From Bacteroidaceae bacterium (GTDB lineage Bacteria > Bacteroidota > Bacteroidia > Bacteroidales > Bacteroidaceae): a stretch of 57,968 bases of DNA. The number at the start of each line of letters is the position of its first letter. Position 1 is the first letter of the stretch. Made by a program: the position numbers and the translations under genes. Below are positions 8,465-17,574 of the stretch, in pieces. The stretch is taken from contig CABIXF010000024.1 of the NCBI GenBank assembly GCA_902362595.1, positions 1 to 57,968 of the forward strand, read 5' to 3'. The notes beneath the pieces were generated by a model. It was given only the letters and a program-made list of their open reading frames with translations, did no database searches and was not told where the DNA came from.

Positions 8465-8560
8465 TTTTCTCTGTACCACAGTGTGAAATATAAAAACCAC
8501 AGTGCGGGATATATATTTCACACTGTGAAATACAAATACCAAAGTGTGGTACAGAGAAAA
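8465..8560. repeat. Four-unit palindrome array, exact 21-bp period
   Basis: Four related 9-mers, CACAGTGTG, CACAGTGCG, CACACTGTG and CAAAGTGTG, are centred at 8481, 8502, 8523 and 8544, exactly 21 bases apart. The flanks are also related by inversion: TTTTCTCTGTACCACA (8465-8480) is the reverse complement of 8545-8560, and CACAGTGTGAAATATA (8477-8492) is the reverse complement of 8512-8527. Two helical turns per unit would put all cores on one face of the DNA. The rest of the non-coding stretch 8229-8464 is AT-rich and holds only a small CACGG/CCGTG hairpin at 8395-8408. Confidence 0.8.
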
Positions 8561-8664
8561 CATCGGCAGAAAAGGAAGAAGATGTAAAGCCAACACAAAC
8601 TATGCACCCGACCGTTGAACAAATCCCCCCTCCGCTTGTTATATAAACAACCGGTTACATTGAA

Positions 8665-9072
8665 ATGAGAGTACTGATTGCGCTTATACTGTTTATATTC
8701 ACCCTTTCTGCTGCATACACTTTGGACACGGCGGAGAAACCGACGGAAAAATTGCACCCGGCAATGGGAAGCGTCTTACAGGTTGAAAAGCATAAACCGC
8801 AATTTATTTCACCTGCTCTCCATCCAGACTGCATGCTTCCCGCAGACCACGTATACGAAATACACACCTTTTTCAAGCAGTCCTGTCAACGGTACTTACA
8901 ATATTTACAGTTCTCTGTCCGTGCAAACATGCCACGCCTTCTCAAAGCCATCAGACTTTCTGTACAAAACCGGACCGCGGTTTCGACCGGGCAATATAAA
9001 CAGGGACACACGCTCACACAGAAAAAGCAGAAAATTCTTTACACGTACATCATTCGGCATATTGTAATTTAG
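8665..9072 (+). CDS. Small secreted protein upstream of NDH-2
   Basis: A 135-residue protein of unknown function. It begins with a hydrophobic export signal (MRVLIALILFIFTLSAAYT). The mature part is basic and ends LYTYIIRHIVI. The competing frame 8678-9067 has no such signal and is basic and cysteine-scattered, so I take this one. It resembles the product of 47302-47706 in length, in its N-terminal signal and in its hydrophobic-basic C-terminus (LYTLKKILI there), and both lie immediately before NADH dehydrogenase genes. The NDH-2 gene starts 130 bases downstream. Its role is unknown, and a spurious ORF cannot be fully excluded. Confidence 0.5.
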   Translation: MRVLIALILFIFTLSAAYTLDTAEKPTEKLHPAMGSVLQVEKHKPQFISPALHPDCMLPADHVYEIHTFFKQSCQRYLQYLQFSVRANMPRLLKAIRLSVQNRTAVSTGQYKQGHTLTQKKQKILYTYIIRHIVI

Positions 9073-9202
9073 CTGTATCGTCATCCCATCTCACCCACAT
9101 CAGGCAAGCACTTATCGCGTTCTTACCTGACGTCTGTTCGTGCCTACCCGGCATGAAGGACGACAAAAAATTCTATATATAAATTCTACAACTAATTACA
9201 CT

Positions 9203-10555
9203 ATGAGCTTCAATATCGCAAAAACCAGCCAAAAAAGAATAGTAATCGTAGGAGGAGGATTCGGAGGACTGAAACTGGCTCAAGAACTGCATCGGTCCGG
9301 CTTCCAGATAATCCTGATTGACAAGAACAATTATCACCAGTTTCCACCGCTTATCTATCAGGTGGCTTCCTCCGGACTGGAACCCAGCTCCATCTCGTTT
9401 CCATTCCGGAAACTATTCAACGGATATCAAGACATTCATTTCCGTCTGGCCGAAGCAAGGCAAATCTATCCCGACCAAAAGGTTCTCCAGACCTCTATCG
9501 GGAAAATCGAATATGACTACCTGATACTGGCAGCTGGTACGACATCCAATTTTTTTGGAAACAAACGGATAGAAGAGGCAGCCATGCCCATGAAGACCCT
9601 GTCGGAAGCAATGGGGTTAAGAAATGCTTTGCTCAGCAACCTGGAGCGAAGCATCACGTGTGCTACCAGCCAGGAACGACGGGAACTGCTGAATGTGGTC
9701 ATTGTAGGCGGAGGAGCGACGGGCGTGGAGATTGCCGGCGCCATGGCTGAAATGAAACGCTACGTATTGCCCAAAGACTATCCGGAAATCGACTGCAACG
9801 ACCTGCACATTTTCCTGATTGAGGCAGGCAACCGTCTGCTTTCCGGCATGTCGCCCGTGTCTTCCCGAAAAGCGGAAGAATTTCTCCACCGCATGGGAGT
9901 GCAAATTTATCTCCATACACGCGTGACAGATTTTGTGGCACACAAGGTAATCCTAGAAGACGGAATGGAAATCCCAACACGGACTTTTATATGGGTCAGC
10001 GGTGTACGGGCCAATGAGATAGGCAACCTGCCTCCCACAATCACCGGCCGTGGAGGACGCATTCTGGTAGATGCCTACAACCAAGTAAAAGGAATGAACC
10101 ACGTGTTCTGTATTGGCGACCAGTGTCTGATGACCGACGACAAGCATTATCCGGAAGGGCATCCGCAACTGGCACAAGTGGCCATCCAACAAGGAAAGCT
10201 TCTGGCCCAAAACCTGAAAAGACTGGAGCAAGGGAAAAAATTGCATCCGTTTCACTACAAGAACCTGGGTACCATGGCCACCATCGGGCGAAACAAGGCC
10301 GTTGCCGAACTACATACCCTCAAGACACAAGGATGGTTTGCCTGGGTACTGTGGCTGGTGGTACACCTACGATCTATCCTAGGTGTCCGCAACAAAATCA
10401 ATGTATTATTAAACTGGGTTTGGAGTTATCTGACGTATGACCAATCGCTACGCCTCATCGTCTATGCACAGAAGGCTAAAGAGGTAAGGGAACGGGAAGA
10501 ACGGGAAAGCCAAACGCATTGGGGAGAAGAAATGCCATCCTCCTCCAAACACTAA
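9203..10555 (+). CDS. ndh: Type II NADH dehydrogenase (NDH-2)
   Basis: A 450-residue FAD-dependent NADH:quinone oxidoreductase. It oxidises NADH and reduces menaquinone at the inner face of the membrane without pumping protons. The FAD-binding Rossmann motif IVIVGGGFGGLKLA lies at residues 14-26 and the NAD-binding motif IVGGGATGVEIAG at about 167-179. CIGDQC (the second FAD motif) and a C-terminal amphipathic, aromatic-rich region (WVLWLVVHLRSILGVRNK) for membrane attachment follow. The frame is open from 9140, but the methionine at 9203 starts the usual short lead into the first Rossmann fold. A bidirectional terminator follows. Bacteroides use such enzymes beside NQR and Nuo to feed fumarate reductase. 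Confidence 0.9.
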   Translation: MSFNIAKTSQKRIVIVGGGFGGLKLAQELHRSGFQIILIDKNNYHQFPPLIYQVASSGLEPSSISFPFRKLFNGYQDIHFRLAEARQIYPDQKVLQTSIGKIEYDYLILAAGTTSNFFGNKRIEEAAMPMKTLSEAMGLRNALLSNLERSITCATSQERRELLNVVIVGGGATGVEIAGAMAEMKRYVLPKDYPEIDCNDLHIFLIEAGNRLLSGMSPVSSRKAEEFLHRMGVQIYLHTRVTDFVAHKVILEDGMEIPTRTFIWVSGVRANEIGNLPPTITGRGGRILVDAYNQVKGMNHVFCIGDQCLMTDDKHYPEGHPQLAQVAIQQGKLLAQNLKRLEQGKKLHPFHYKNLGTMATIGRNKAVAELHTLKTQGWFAWVLWLVVHLRSILGVRNKINVLLNWVWSYLTYDQSLRLIVYAQKAKEVREREERESQTHWGEEMPSSSKH

Positions 10556-10561
10556 CAAACA

Positions 10562-10604
10562 AATGGGGCAAATCCGTCGCACAAGATGACGAATTTGCCC
10601 CATT
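10562..10604. terminator. Bidirectional terminator between NDH-2 and the M13 peptidase
   Basis: AATGGGGCAAAT (10562-10573) pairs with ATTTGCCCCATT (10593-10604), and an inner CGTC/GACG stem extends it. It separates two convergent genes and has T-rich sequence after it in the rightward direction. Confidence 0.65.
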
Positions 10605-10632
10605 CATTTTATATCATCAGGCAATCACTTGA

Positions 10633-12672
10633 TTACCATACGTTCACACGTTTTTCCGGAGCTACATACAACGGATCAGACGGTGTGATGTGGAAAGCAT
10701 CATACCAAGCCTGGATGTGCGGGAGCGCACCGTTCACACGCCATCTGCCCAAAGAGTGAGGGTCTGACTTAGTATATACACGAATCTGCTCGTCGCGGAT
10801 ATTGCCAGCCCACAAAGTAGCGTATGCCAGGAAGAAACGCTGTTCCGGAGTGAAACCGTCTACCACACCCAGAGGGGCATCTTTCGTCGCATTCTGGAAG
10901 GCCAGGTAAGCCACGTTCAGACCTCCGTGGTCGGCCAGGTTTTCACCCAGTGTCAGTTCACCGTTGGCATGCAAGCCCGGCAATACTTCGATATTGTTGA
11001 AGAAATCCACCATCACCTGTGCACGTTCCTTGAAGCGGTCGGCATCACCCGGAGCCCACCAGTCGGTCAGATTACCGTCTTTGTCGAACTGACGGCCCTG
11101 GTCGTCGAATCCGTGAGTCATTTCATGACCGATTACCACGCCGATGGCACCGTAGTTAGCTGCATCGTCTGCTTCCATGTTGAAGAACGGCGGCTGAAGA
11201 ATGGCAGCCGGGAAGCAGATTTCGTTAGTAGACGGGTTGTAGTACGCGTTGACTGTCTGCGGAGTCATCAGCCATTCATCCTTGTCGACCGGTTTGCCCA
11301 GACGGCTGTACATATCGTTGAAACTCCATTCTGAGGCGCGGCATACATTGGCCCAGTAAGAATCTTTTTTGATGTCCAGTTTGGAATAGTCTTTCCATTT
11401 GTCAGGATAACCCACTTTCACATGGAAAGCAGCCAGTTTTTCCTGCGCTTTCACCTTGGTGCTGTCGCTCATCCATTCCTGTGCATTGATACGTTCACCC
11501 AAGGCAGTCTGCAAGTTCTTCACCAACTTCACCATACGCTCCTTGGCTGCTGCCGGGAAGTATTTCTCCACGTACATTTCGCCGACCAGTTCGCCCAGCA
11601 TGCCGTTTACTGAATTTACGGCACGTTTCCAGCGCGGCTGGTTTACCTGACGACCGGACAATACCTTGCCGTAGAAATCAAAGCGAGCAGCCACAAAGTC
11701 ATCACTCAGACAAGAAGCGGCTGCATCCAGCAAGTTGTATTCCAGATATGACACATGCTTTGATATCGGCAGTGTGTTCATCAGACGAGCTACTTCCTGA
11801 ATCGGTTCTACCTGTTCCACGTTCAGTTCGGCAGGAGCCTGAATGCCCAGTCCCTTTACATACGCATCCCAGTCGATACCGGAGATGGTCTTCTTCAGTT
11901 CATCGAACGACATCTTGTGGTAGTTGGCTTCCGGGTCACGAAGTTCTGTAGCACTGCGTGAAGCCTTGGCAATAGCTGTTTCGATTTCCATTACATCTGC
12001 CACCTTCTGCTGAGCTTCTGCCTCTGTGAAGCCTGCCAGCTGGAACAATTTGCCGATATATACCTTATATTGTTCACGGATATTCTGCGTGATACTGTCG
12101 TTGTCCAGGTAATATTCCTTTTCACCCAGGTTGATACCGCCCTGTCCCATCTGGAAGATGTTCAGCGAACTGTTCTTCGGGTCGGCATATACATAGCTAT
12201 GGAAATAAGTACCGATACCGATATGCGCCATTTCAGTCATCATCGGGATGATTTCACCCTTGTCTTTCAGGGCTGCAATCTTACCCAGCATTGCTTTCAC
12301 CGGCTCTGCGCCCTGCTTGTTCAAGGTCACGCTGTCCATGGCCATGTTGTACAAATCACCGATTTTCTGTGCGGCTGAACCTGCCGGATTGTTCTTCTGG
12401 GCAGCCAGTCCTTCAATCAGTTCACGCAACTGTTTCTGGCTGTTTTCAAACAACTGGTCGAATGTACCATAACGGGAGTATTCGGCAGTCAATGGATGTG
12501 CGTCGTTCCAACCGCCACATGCATAACGGAAAAAGTCGGTTCCGGCAGCCACGGTCGTATCCATGTTTGCCAGATCGATACCAGAAGTGCTTTTCGCTTC
12601 CTTCTGTCCGGCGCAGCTGGTCAGCATGGCAAATGCCAACGTAGCTACGGCTACATAATTTTTCTTGTTCAT
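10633..12672 (-). CDS. pepO: M13-family zinc metallopeptidase lipoprotein
   Basis: A 679-residue peptidase of the neprilysin/PepO family, which cleaves short peptides. It is exported as a lipoprotein: MNKKNYVAVATLAFAMLTSC places the lipid-bearing cysteine at residue 20. The zinc site is VIGHEMTHGFD (H516, E517, H520), and the third ligand is the glutamate of GENLADHGGL (E577). The substrate-anchoring motif NAYYNPS and the C-terminal NGALPHIQAWYDAF region are also present. The length is normal for M13. It lies 30 bases after the ABC-F gene on the same strand and is probably co-transcribed with it. Nothing in the sequence suggests inactivation. Confidence 0.92.
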   Translation of the reverse strand: MNKKNYVAVATLAFAMLTSCAGQKEAKSTSGIDLANMDTTVAAGTDFFRYACGGWNDAHPLTAEYSRYGTFDQLFENSQKQLRELIEGLAAQKNNPAGSAAQKIGDLYNMAMDSVTLNKQGAEPVKAMLGKIAALKDKGEIIPMMTEMAHIGIGTYFHSYVYADPKNSSLNIFQMGQGGINLGEKEYYLDNDSITQNIREQYKVYIGKLFQLAGFTEAEAQQKVADVMEIETAIAKASRSATELRDPEANYHKMSFDELKKTISGIDWDAYVKGLGIQAPAELNVEQVEPIQEVARLMNTLPISKHVSYLEYNLLDAAASCLSDDFVAARFDFYGKVLSGRQVNQPRWKRAVNSVNGMLGELVGEMYVEKYFPAAAKERMVKLVKNLQTALGERINAQEWMSDSTKVKAQEKLAAFHVKVGYPDKWKDYSKLDIKKDSYWANVCRASEWSFNDMYSRLGKPVDKDEWLMTPQTVNAYYNPSTNEICFPAAILQPPFFNMEADDAANYGAIGVVIGHEMTHGFDDQGRQFDKDGNLTDWWAPGDADRFKERAQVMVDFFNNIEVLPGLHANGELTLGENLADHGGLNVAYLAFQNATKDAPLGVVDGFTPEQRFFLAYATLWAGNIRDEQIRVYTKSDPHSLGRWRVNGALPHIQAWYDAFHITPSDPLYVAPEKRVNVW

Positions 12673-12702
12673 AAATGGTTGTTATTTTAATTAAGTCTCA
12701 AA

Positions 12703-14643
12703 TTATTCTTGCTTCATTTCTTCCAGTTCCGACAAGAGGGAAGTCCATTCGTCCTCCGCGTCTGAAATCTGTTTCTTCAGCTGCTGATGCTGTTCATACA
12801 GTTTCATGTCGGAAGCCCCTTCCGGTGTGGCCATCTGCTGTTCCAGTTCCCCTACCTGGCCTTCCAGCTTCTCAATCTTCGCCTCACAATCGGCCACTTG
12901 TTTCTCTAATTTGCGGATTTTCTTGTTCAACTCTTTCTGGGCTTCATACGAAAGTTTGTTGTCACTGTCCGGTGTTTCTTCTTTCTTTTCAGGAGCCACC
13001 TGAGGCGACTGCGACAACTGAAGTTCGTTCAGGCTCTCCATCTTCTTTTTTTGCAGGAAATCGTAAATGCCGCCGATATGTTCTTTCACCAGACCACCGC
13101 CAAACTCATAGACCTTGGTCACCAGTCCGTCGAGGAACTCACGGTCGTGTGATACCACGATGACGGTTCCGTCAAATTCCTTTATCGCTTCCTTCAGCAC
13201 GTCTTTCGAACGCATGTCCAAGTGGTTGGTCGGCTCATCCAGAATCAGGAAGTTCACCGGCTCCAGCAGCAACTTAATCATGGCCAGACGGCTGCGTTCT
13301 CCTCCCGACAGCACTTTCACTTTCTTTTCGGAGGCTTCTCCTCCAAACATGAAAGCACCCAGGATGTCACGTATCTTCAAACGGATATCTCCTTTCGCCA
13401 CCCGGTCGATGGTGTCGAACACCGTCAGGTTCTCATCAAGCAGCTGAGCCTGGTTCTGGGCAAAATACCCAATCTGCACGTTGTGTCCGATGGTCAGCTT
13501 GCCTTCGAAAGGAATCTCATCCATGATGCACTTCACCAAGGTAGACTTACCTTCGCCGTTCTTTCCCACAAACGCCACCTTTTCCCCGCGGTGGATGGTC
13601 AGGTTCACATCGTGGAACACCACGTGGTCGCCGTATGCTTTCTTCACATTCTCGCAAATCACCGGATAGTTGCCGGAACGGATGGAAGGCGGGAATTTCA
13701 GGCGAAGGGTGGAATTGTCTTCTTCGTCAATCTCGATGGGGACAATTTTTTCCAGTTGCTTGATGCGGCTCTGCACCTGTACAGCCTTCGTGGCCTTGTA
13801 ACGGAAGCGTTCGATGAAGTCTTCCGTATCTTTTATCTCTTTCTGCTGGTTTTCGTACGCACGCAACTGCTGCTCGCGGCGCTCCTTACGCAACACGACA
13901 AATTCATCGTAGGGTACTTTGTAGTCGTAAATCCGTCCGCAGGAAATCTCAATGGTACGGTTCGTCACGTTGTTGATGAAAGCCCGGTCGTGGCTCACCA
14001 ACACCACGGCCCCCGAACTTGCTTTCAGAAAATTCTCCAGCCACTGAATACTCTCAATGTCCAGGTGGTTGGTCGGCTCGTCGAGCAAGAGCACATCCGG
14101 ACGGCGCAACAAAAGTTTCGCCAACTCAATACGCATGCGCCATCCTCCACTGAACTCAGATGTCGGCCGGTTAAAATCGCTCCGGTTGAATCCCAACCCC
14201 GTCAGCGTACGTTCAATCTCTGCATGGTAGTTGGTACCTCCCATCATCAGGAAACGTTCGTTCTCGTGGGTAAAGCGCTCTATCAGTTCGTGATAACTCT
14301 CCGAATCATAATCCGTACGGTCGGCCAGCTCCTGGTTCATCTTCTCCAGCTTCTCCTGCATCTCGAAGATATGCTCAAAAGCCATCTCGGCTTCCGCCAT
14401 CACCGTACGTGTATCGCTTAAAATCATCACCTGCGGCAAATATCCGATGGTAATACCCCGCTGCACAGCCACCACCCCTTCCGTGGGTTGCTGCAATCCC
14501 GCCAGGATTTTCAGCATGGTAGATTTTCCGGCACCGTTTTTTCCAACCAGTGCGATGCGGTCTTTCTTGTTGATAACAAACGATACATCTTCAAACAGGG
14601 GAGTCGTTCCAAACTCCACCTTCAATCCTTCTATTGAAATCAT
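12703..14643 (-). CDS. ABC-F family ATPase
   Basis: A 646-residue cytoplasmic protein with two ABC ATPase domains and no membrane segment, as in the ABC-F group that acts on ribosomes or in stress responses. The first domain has GKNGAGKST (about 35-43), the signature SGGWRMR and LLLLDEPTNHLD. The second has GKNGEGKST, LSGGERSRLAM and LILDEPTNHLD. The linker between them (about 240-290) is strongly charged and helical. Residues from about 555 to the end form an acidic-basic coiled coil like that of Uup. It is more likely a housekeeping factor than a resistance protein, but sequence alone does not decide this. It probably leads an operon with the M13 peptidase. Confidence 0.9.
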   Translation of the reverse strand: MISIEGLKVEFGTTPLFEDVSFVINKKDRIALVGKNGAGKSTMLKILAGLQQPTEGVVAVQRGITIGYLPQVMILSDTRTVMAEAEMAFEHIFEMQEKLEKMNQELADRTDYDSESYHELIERFTHENERFLMMGGTNYHAEIERTLTGLGFNRSDFNRPTSEFSGGWRMRIELAKLLLRRPDVLLLDEPTNHLDIESIQWLENFLKASSGAVVLVSHDRAFINNVTNRTIEISCGRIYDYKVPYDEFVVLRKERREQQLRAYENQQKEIKDTEDFIERFRYKATKAVQVQSRIKQLEKIVPIEIDEEDNSTLRLKFPPSIRSGNYPVICENVKKAYGDHVVFHDVNLTIHRGEKVAFVGKNGEGKSTLVKCIMDEIPFEGKLTIGHNVQIGYFAQNQAQLLDENLTVFDTIDRVAKGDIRLKIRDILGAFMFGGEASEKKVKVLSGGERSRLAMIKLLLEPVNFLILDEPTNHLDMRSKDVLKEAIKEFDGTVIVVSHDREFLDGLVTKVYEFGGGLVKEHIGGIYDFLQKKKMESLNELQLSQSPQVAPEKKEETPDSDNKLSYEAQKELNKKIRKLEKQVADCEAKIEKLEGQVGELEQQMATPEGASDMKLYEQHQQLKKQISDAEDEWTSLLSELEEMKQE

Positions 14644-14676
14644 GCGAATCTATTCTTCTACATTACAAAGTGACGG

Positions 14677-14704
14677 CAAAGTTACAACTTTCCGCGCACA
14701 GCAA
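14677..14704 (-). promoter_or_regulatory. Promoter of the ABC-F gene
   Basis: TAACTTTG (14677-14684, minus strand) matches the Bacteroides -7 box. TTG (14702-14704) stands 17 bases upstream. Transcription would start near 14670, about 27 bases before the start codon. Confidence 0.5.
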
Positions 14705-14718
14705 TGACAGACAAGCTG

Positions 14719-15690
14719 TTAATTTTTCAAAGCGTCGGACGCTCCTTCCACCTTGCGCTGCAAATATAGCTGGTAGGAATTGACCACATTGTGCCATACA
14801 CTGTAGAACCCGGCAGCTACTGCCGTCACGGGAGTGAAGAAGGTATAGCCCATCCAAATGGCGAATACAGTGTTTTTCTGCCCCAAAGCCTGTCCGGAAC
14901 TGATGGAATCGCCATACTTACGCCCGGCTTTCTTTCCAAAATAGAACTGCAGACCACAGCATACCAGGGAAACGACTCCCAATCCGGCCTGATACCAGAA
15001 AGACACGTCGCTGTGGACGATACTTTTTACCGTCACTCCGATAGCCAGAGTCAGGGCTACGGCCCACAAATAGAATGACAGCTCATGATACTGCGCCACC
15101 TTGGCATGGACCTTCGGCAGAAGTACCCGCAACAGAATGGCAGCCAGAAACGGACAAAGCAACAACGGGAAGACCTTTCCTAAAATCAGGGTAAACGAAC
15201 TACCGAAATTCAGTTCCGGATGTGGATGAACCAGCGGAAGCATCAACGGTACCAGAATGGCAGTCAGGATATTAATCAGAATAGTATAAGTGGTCAGATG
15301 GGCCGCATCTCCCCCCAGTTTACGGGTGACTACTGCGGCTGCCGTAGCTGTGGGACAAATCAGACAAATCATCGCTCCTTCCACCAGAATGCGGGCCGGG
15401 AAATCAGGGAATATCACCAGCAGCAAGCCCAAGACCACAAAACTGATTCCCTGAATCAGCAGCAAACGCAGGTGCCAGGCACACAGTTTCAAATCATGGA
15501 GACTGATTTTACAGAACGTGAGAAACAGCATCAGGAAAATCAACACCGGCTGTACAATGTCGATGGCACGGGTCACAAACGGTTTGGTCGGGGCAAGAAA
15601 AGGAATACTGACATACACAAAATATAGGATGACTCCCATTGCCATAGCAATCGGAAGCGTCCAGTTTTTACAAAAACGCAGAAAATTCAT
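14719..15690 (-). CDS. BASS-family (bile acid:sodium symporter-like) transporter
   Basis: A 323-residue membrane protein with about 9-10 hydrophobic helices. It resembles the bile acid:sodium symporter superfamily, whose bacterial members import organic anions. The segment MICLICPTATAAAVVTRKLG, with its proline and small residues, matches the crossover region of that fold, and a second such region is QALGQKNTVFAIWMGY. The frame is open to 15777, but the upstream 29 residues are not membrane-like; MNFLRFCKNWTLPIAMAMG at 15690 is the natural start. The substrate cannot be inferred. The gene lies between the fumarase terminator and the ABC-F promoter, and is probably a single-gene unit. Confidence 0.75.
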   Translation of the reverse strand: MNFLRFCKNWTLPIAMAMGVILYFVYVSIPFLAPTKPFVTRAIDIVQPVLIFLMLFLTFCKISLHDLKLCAWHLRLLLIQGISFVVLGLLLVIFPDFPARILVEGAMICLICPTATAAAVVTRKLGGDAAHLTTYTILINILTAILVPLMLPLVHPHPELNFGSSFTLILGKVFPLLLCPFLAAILLRVLLPKVHAKVAQYHELSFYLWAVALTLAIGVTVKSIVHSDVSFWYQAGLGVVSLVCCGLQFYFGKKAGRKYGDSISSGQALGQKNTVFAIWMGYTFFTPVTAVAAGFYSVWHNVVNSYQLYLQRKVEGASDALKN

Positions 15691-15734
15691 TTTTAATCCA
15701 CTATGATGAAACAAATCGGGGGAACAGAATAAAA

Positions 15735-15818
15735 AAAGGATTTGCAAATCCGGCCATCGACAGGCTACGGTTTGCAAATCCTTTGTATGGTCTCATGCTC
15801 TTCCTAGGGAAAGAGCAT
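15735..15818 (-). terminator. Terminator hairpins after fumarase
   Basis: Two hairpins follow the fumarase gene on the minus strand. The first has ATGCTCTT (15795-15802) and AAGAGCAT (15811-15818). The second, stronger one pairs AAAGGATTTGCAAA (15735-15748) with TTTGCAAATCCTTT (15771-15784), and on the minus strand is followed by a run of T. Confidence 0.7.
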
Positions 15819-15832
15819 ATCTAATGCTTCAA

Positions 15833-17476
15833 TTATTTACAGTTACCTGTGCAACGAGGTTTGATTTGTTTGAAGAAATCATTACCCTTGTTGTCTACCA
15901 GAATAAATGCCGGGAAGTCTTCTACCTCAATCTTCCAGATAGCTTCCATACCCAGTTCCGGATATTCTACACATTCGATGCTCTTGATGTTGTTCTGTGC
16001 CAGGATAGCAGCCGGACCACCGATAGAACCCAAGTAGAAACCACCGTGTTTCTTGCAGGCATCTGTCACAGCCTGGCTACGGTTACCCTTAGCCAACATA
16101 ATCATAGAGCCACCGTGACTCTGGAACAAGTCTACGTACGGGTCCATACGTCCCGCAGTTGTCGGGCCCATAGAACCGCAAGCCATTCCCTTTGGAGTCT
16201 TGGCCGGACCAGCATAATAAATCGGATGATCCTTAATATATTGAGGCAAGTCTTCACCGCGATCCAGACGTTCTTTCAGTTTGGCATGAGCGATATCACG
16301 ACCTACGATAATCGTACCGTTCAAAGACAGACGGGTAGCTACCGGATACTTATCCAGTTCTGCCAGGATTTCCGGCATCGGACGGTTCAGGTCAATCTTC
16401 ACGGCATTGCCTTCACCTGCCTGACGCAATTCTTCCGGAATCAGTTCGCCCGGATTTGAATCCAGCTTTTCAATCCAGATACCGTCTTTGTTGATTTTGC
16501 AACGGATGTTACGGTCGGCAGAGCAAGATACGCCCAGACCAACCGGACAAGAAGCACCGTGACGCGGCAGACGGATGATGCGCACATCGTGTGCATAATA
16601 TTTACCACCGAACTGTGCACCCAAACCAATGCGATGAGCTTCTTCAAGCACTTGTTTTTCCAGCTCGATATCGCGGAATGCACGACCGTATTCGTTACCT
16701 GTAGTAGGCAGTGTGTCATAGAAACGAGTAGAAGCCAGTTTCACTGTCAGCAGATTCTTTTCAGCAGAAGTACCGCCAATCACGAAAGCGATGTGATAAG
16801 GAGGACAAGCAGCTGTACCCAAGGTCTTCATCTTTTCTACCAGGAACGGCACCAGCGTAGCCGGATTCAGGATAGCCTTCGTTTCCTGATACAAATAAGT
16901 CTTGTTGGCAGAACCACCACCCTTTGTGACGCAAAGGAATTCATACTCCATACCCTGAGTAGCTTCGATATCAATCTGAGCCGGCAAGTTGCAACGAGTA
17001 TTCACTTCTTCGTACATGGTAAGCGGTGCATTCTGAGAATAACGCAGGTTTTCTTCTGTATAAGTTTTGTACACACCCAAAGAAAGCGCTTCTTCATCAC
17101 AATATCCGGTCCATACCTGCTGTCCTTTTTCACCGTGGATAATCGCCGTACCGGTATCCTGGCAGAAAGGAAGTACGCCCTTGGCTGCTACTTCTGCATT
17201 GCGCAGGAAAGTCAAAGCTACATACTTGTCGTTGTCGCTTGCTTCCGGGTCAGTCAGAATCTTTGCGACCTGTTCGTTGTGAGAGCGGCGCAACATGAAA
17301 GAAACGTCGCGGAAAGCCGCATTGGCCATCGCTGTCAAACCTTCCTTTTCGATTTTCAGGATGGGTTTTCCTTCAAACTCGCTTACAGATACATAATCTT
17401 TGGTAAGCAAATAGTATTCAGTCGTATCTTTGCCACGTTCAAACATTGGCTGATACTTGAATTCGGGTGTTGCCAT
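15833..17476 (-). CDS. fum: Class I fumarate hydratase
   Basis: A 547-residue oxygen-sensitive [4Fe-4S] fumarase, which converts malate and fumarate into each other. In Bacteroides it supplies fumarate for anaerobic respiration. Predicted cluster cysteines are in [10 protein letters not shown] (about residue 103), GVSCSADRN, and possibly the C-terminal [27 protein letters not shown] is a conserved stretch of the C-terminal domain. The length matches the single-chain class I enzymes such as FumA/FumB (about 548). It has its own promoter and terminators. Together with NDH-2 and Nuo it points to fumarate-based energy metabolism. Confidence 0.93.
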   Translation of the reverse strand: MATPEFKYQPMFERGKDTTEYYLLTKDYVSVSEFEGKPILKIEKEGLTAMANAAFRDVSFMLRRSHNEQVAKILTDPEASDNDKYVALTFLRNAEVAAKGVLPFCQDTGTAIIHGEKGQQVWTGYCDEEALSLGVYKTYTEENLRYSQNAPLTMYEEVNTRCNLPAQIDIEATQGMEYEFLCVTKGGGSANKTYLYQETKAILNPATLVPFLVEKMKTLGTAACPPYHIAFVIGGTSAEKNLLTVKLASTRFYDTLPTTGNEYGRAFRDIELEKQVLEEAHRIGLGAQFGGKYYAHDVRIIRLPRHGASCPVGLGVSCSADRNIRCKINKDGIWIEKLDSNPGELIPEELRQAGEGNAVKIDLNRPMPEILAELDKYPVATRLSLNGTIIVGRDIAHAKLKERLDRGEDLPQYIKDHPIYYAGPAKTPKGMACGSMGPTTAGRMDPYVDLFQSHGGSMIMLAKGNRSQAVTDACKKHGGFYLGSIGGPAAILAQNNIKSIECVEYPELGMEAIWKIEVEDFPAFILVDNKGNDFFKQIKPRCTGNCK

Positions 17477-17510
17477 ATTACATTAAATTAATTGTTAGTT
17501 ATTGTGGACA

Positions 17511-17518
17511 CAAAGTTA
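17511..17518 (-). promoter_or_regulatory. Promoter -7 box of fumarase
   Basis: TAACTTTG on the minus strand matches TAnnTTTG and lies 35 bases upstream of the start codon, giving a leader of about 28 bases. No good -33 element is visible. Confidence 0.4.
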
Positions 17519-17574
17519 CAAAGTATTATCGAAATTTTTCCTTAATTCATCCAAAAAGTTATCGGCAATCCGTT

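Noticed and set aside
8465..8560. Invertible promoter bounded by the 16-bp inverted repeats
   Set aside because: The repeats are only about 64 bases apart, no recombinase is adjacent and no promoter box lies between them; the 21-bp periodic array explains them better.
8678..9067. Alternative frame overlapping the small secreted protein
   Set aside because: It lacks an export signal and has an arginine/serine-rich composition typical of an off-frame reading.
10633..12672. Frameshift or loss of function in the M13 peptidase
   Set aside because: The zinc ligands, the lipobox and the full length are all present.
13222..14421. 399-codon open frame on the plus strand
   Set aside because: It lies fully antisense to the ABC-F gene, whose motifs are intact; the frame is open only because of the codon composition of that gene.
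16559..17491. 310-codon plus-strand frame opposite fumarase
   Set aside because: It is antisense to a conserved enzyme gene, with no domain of its own.
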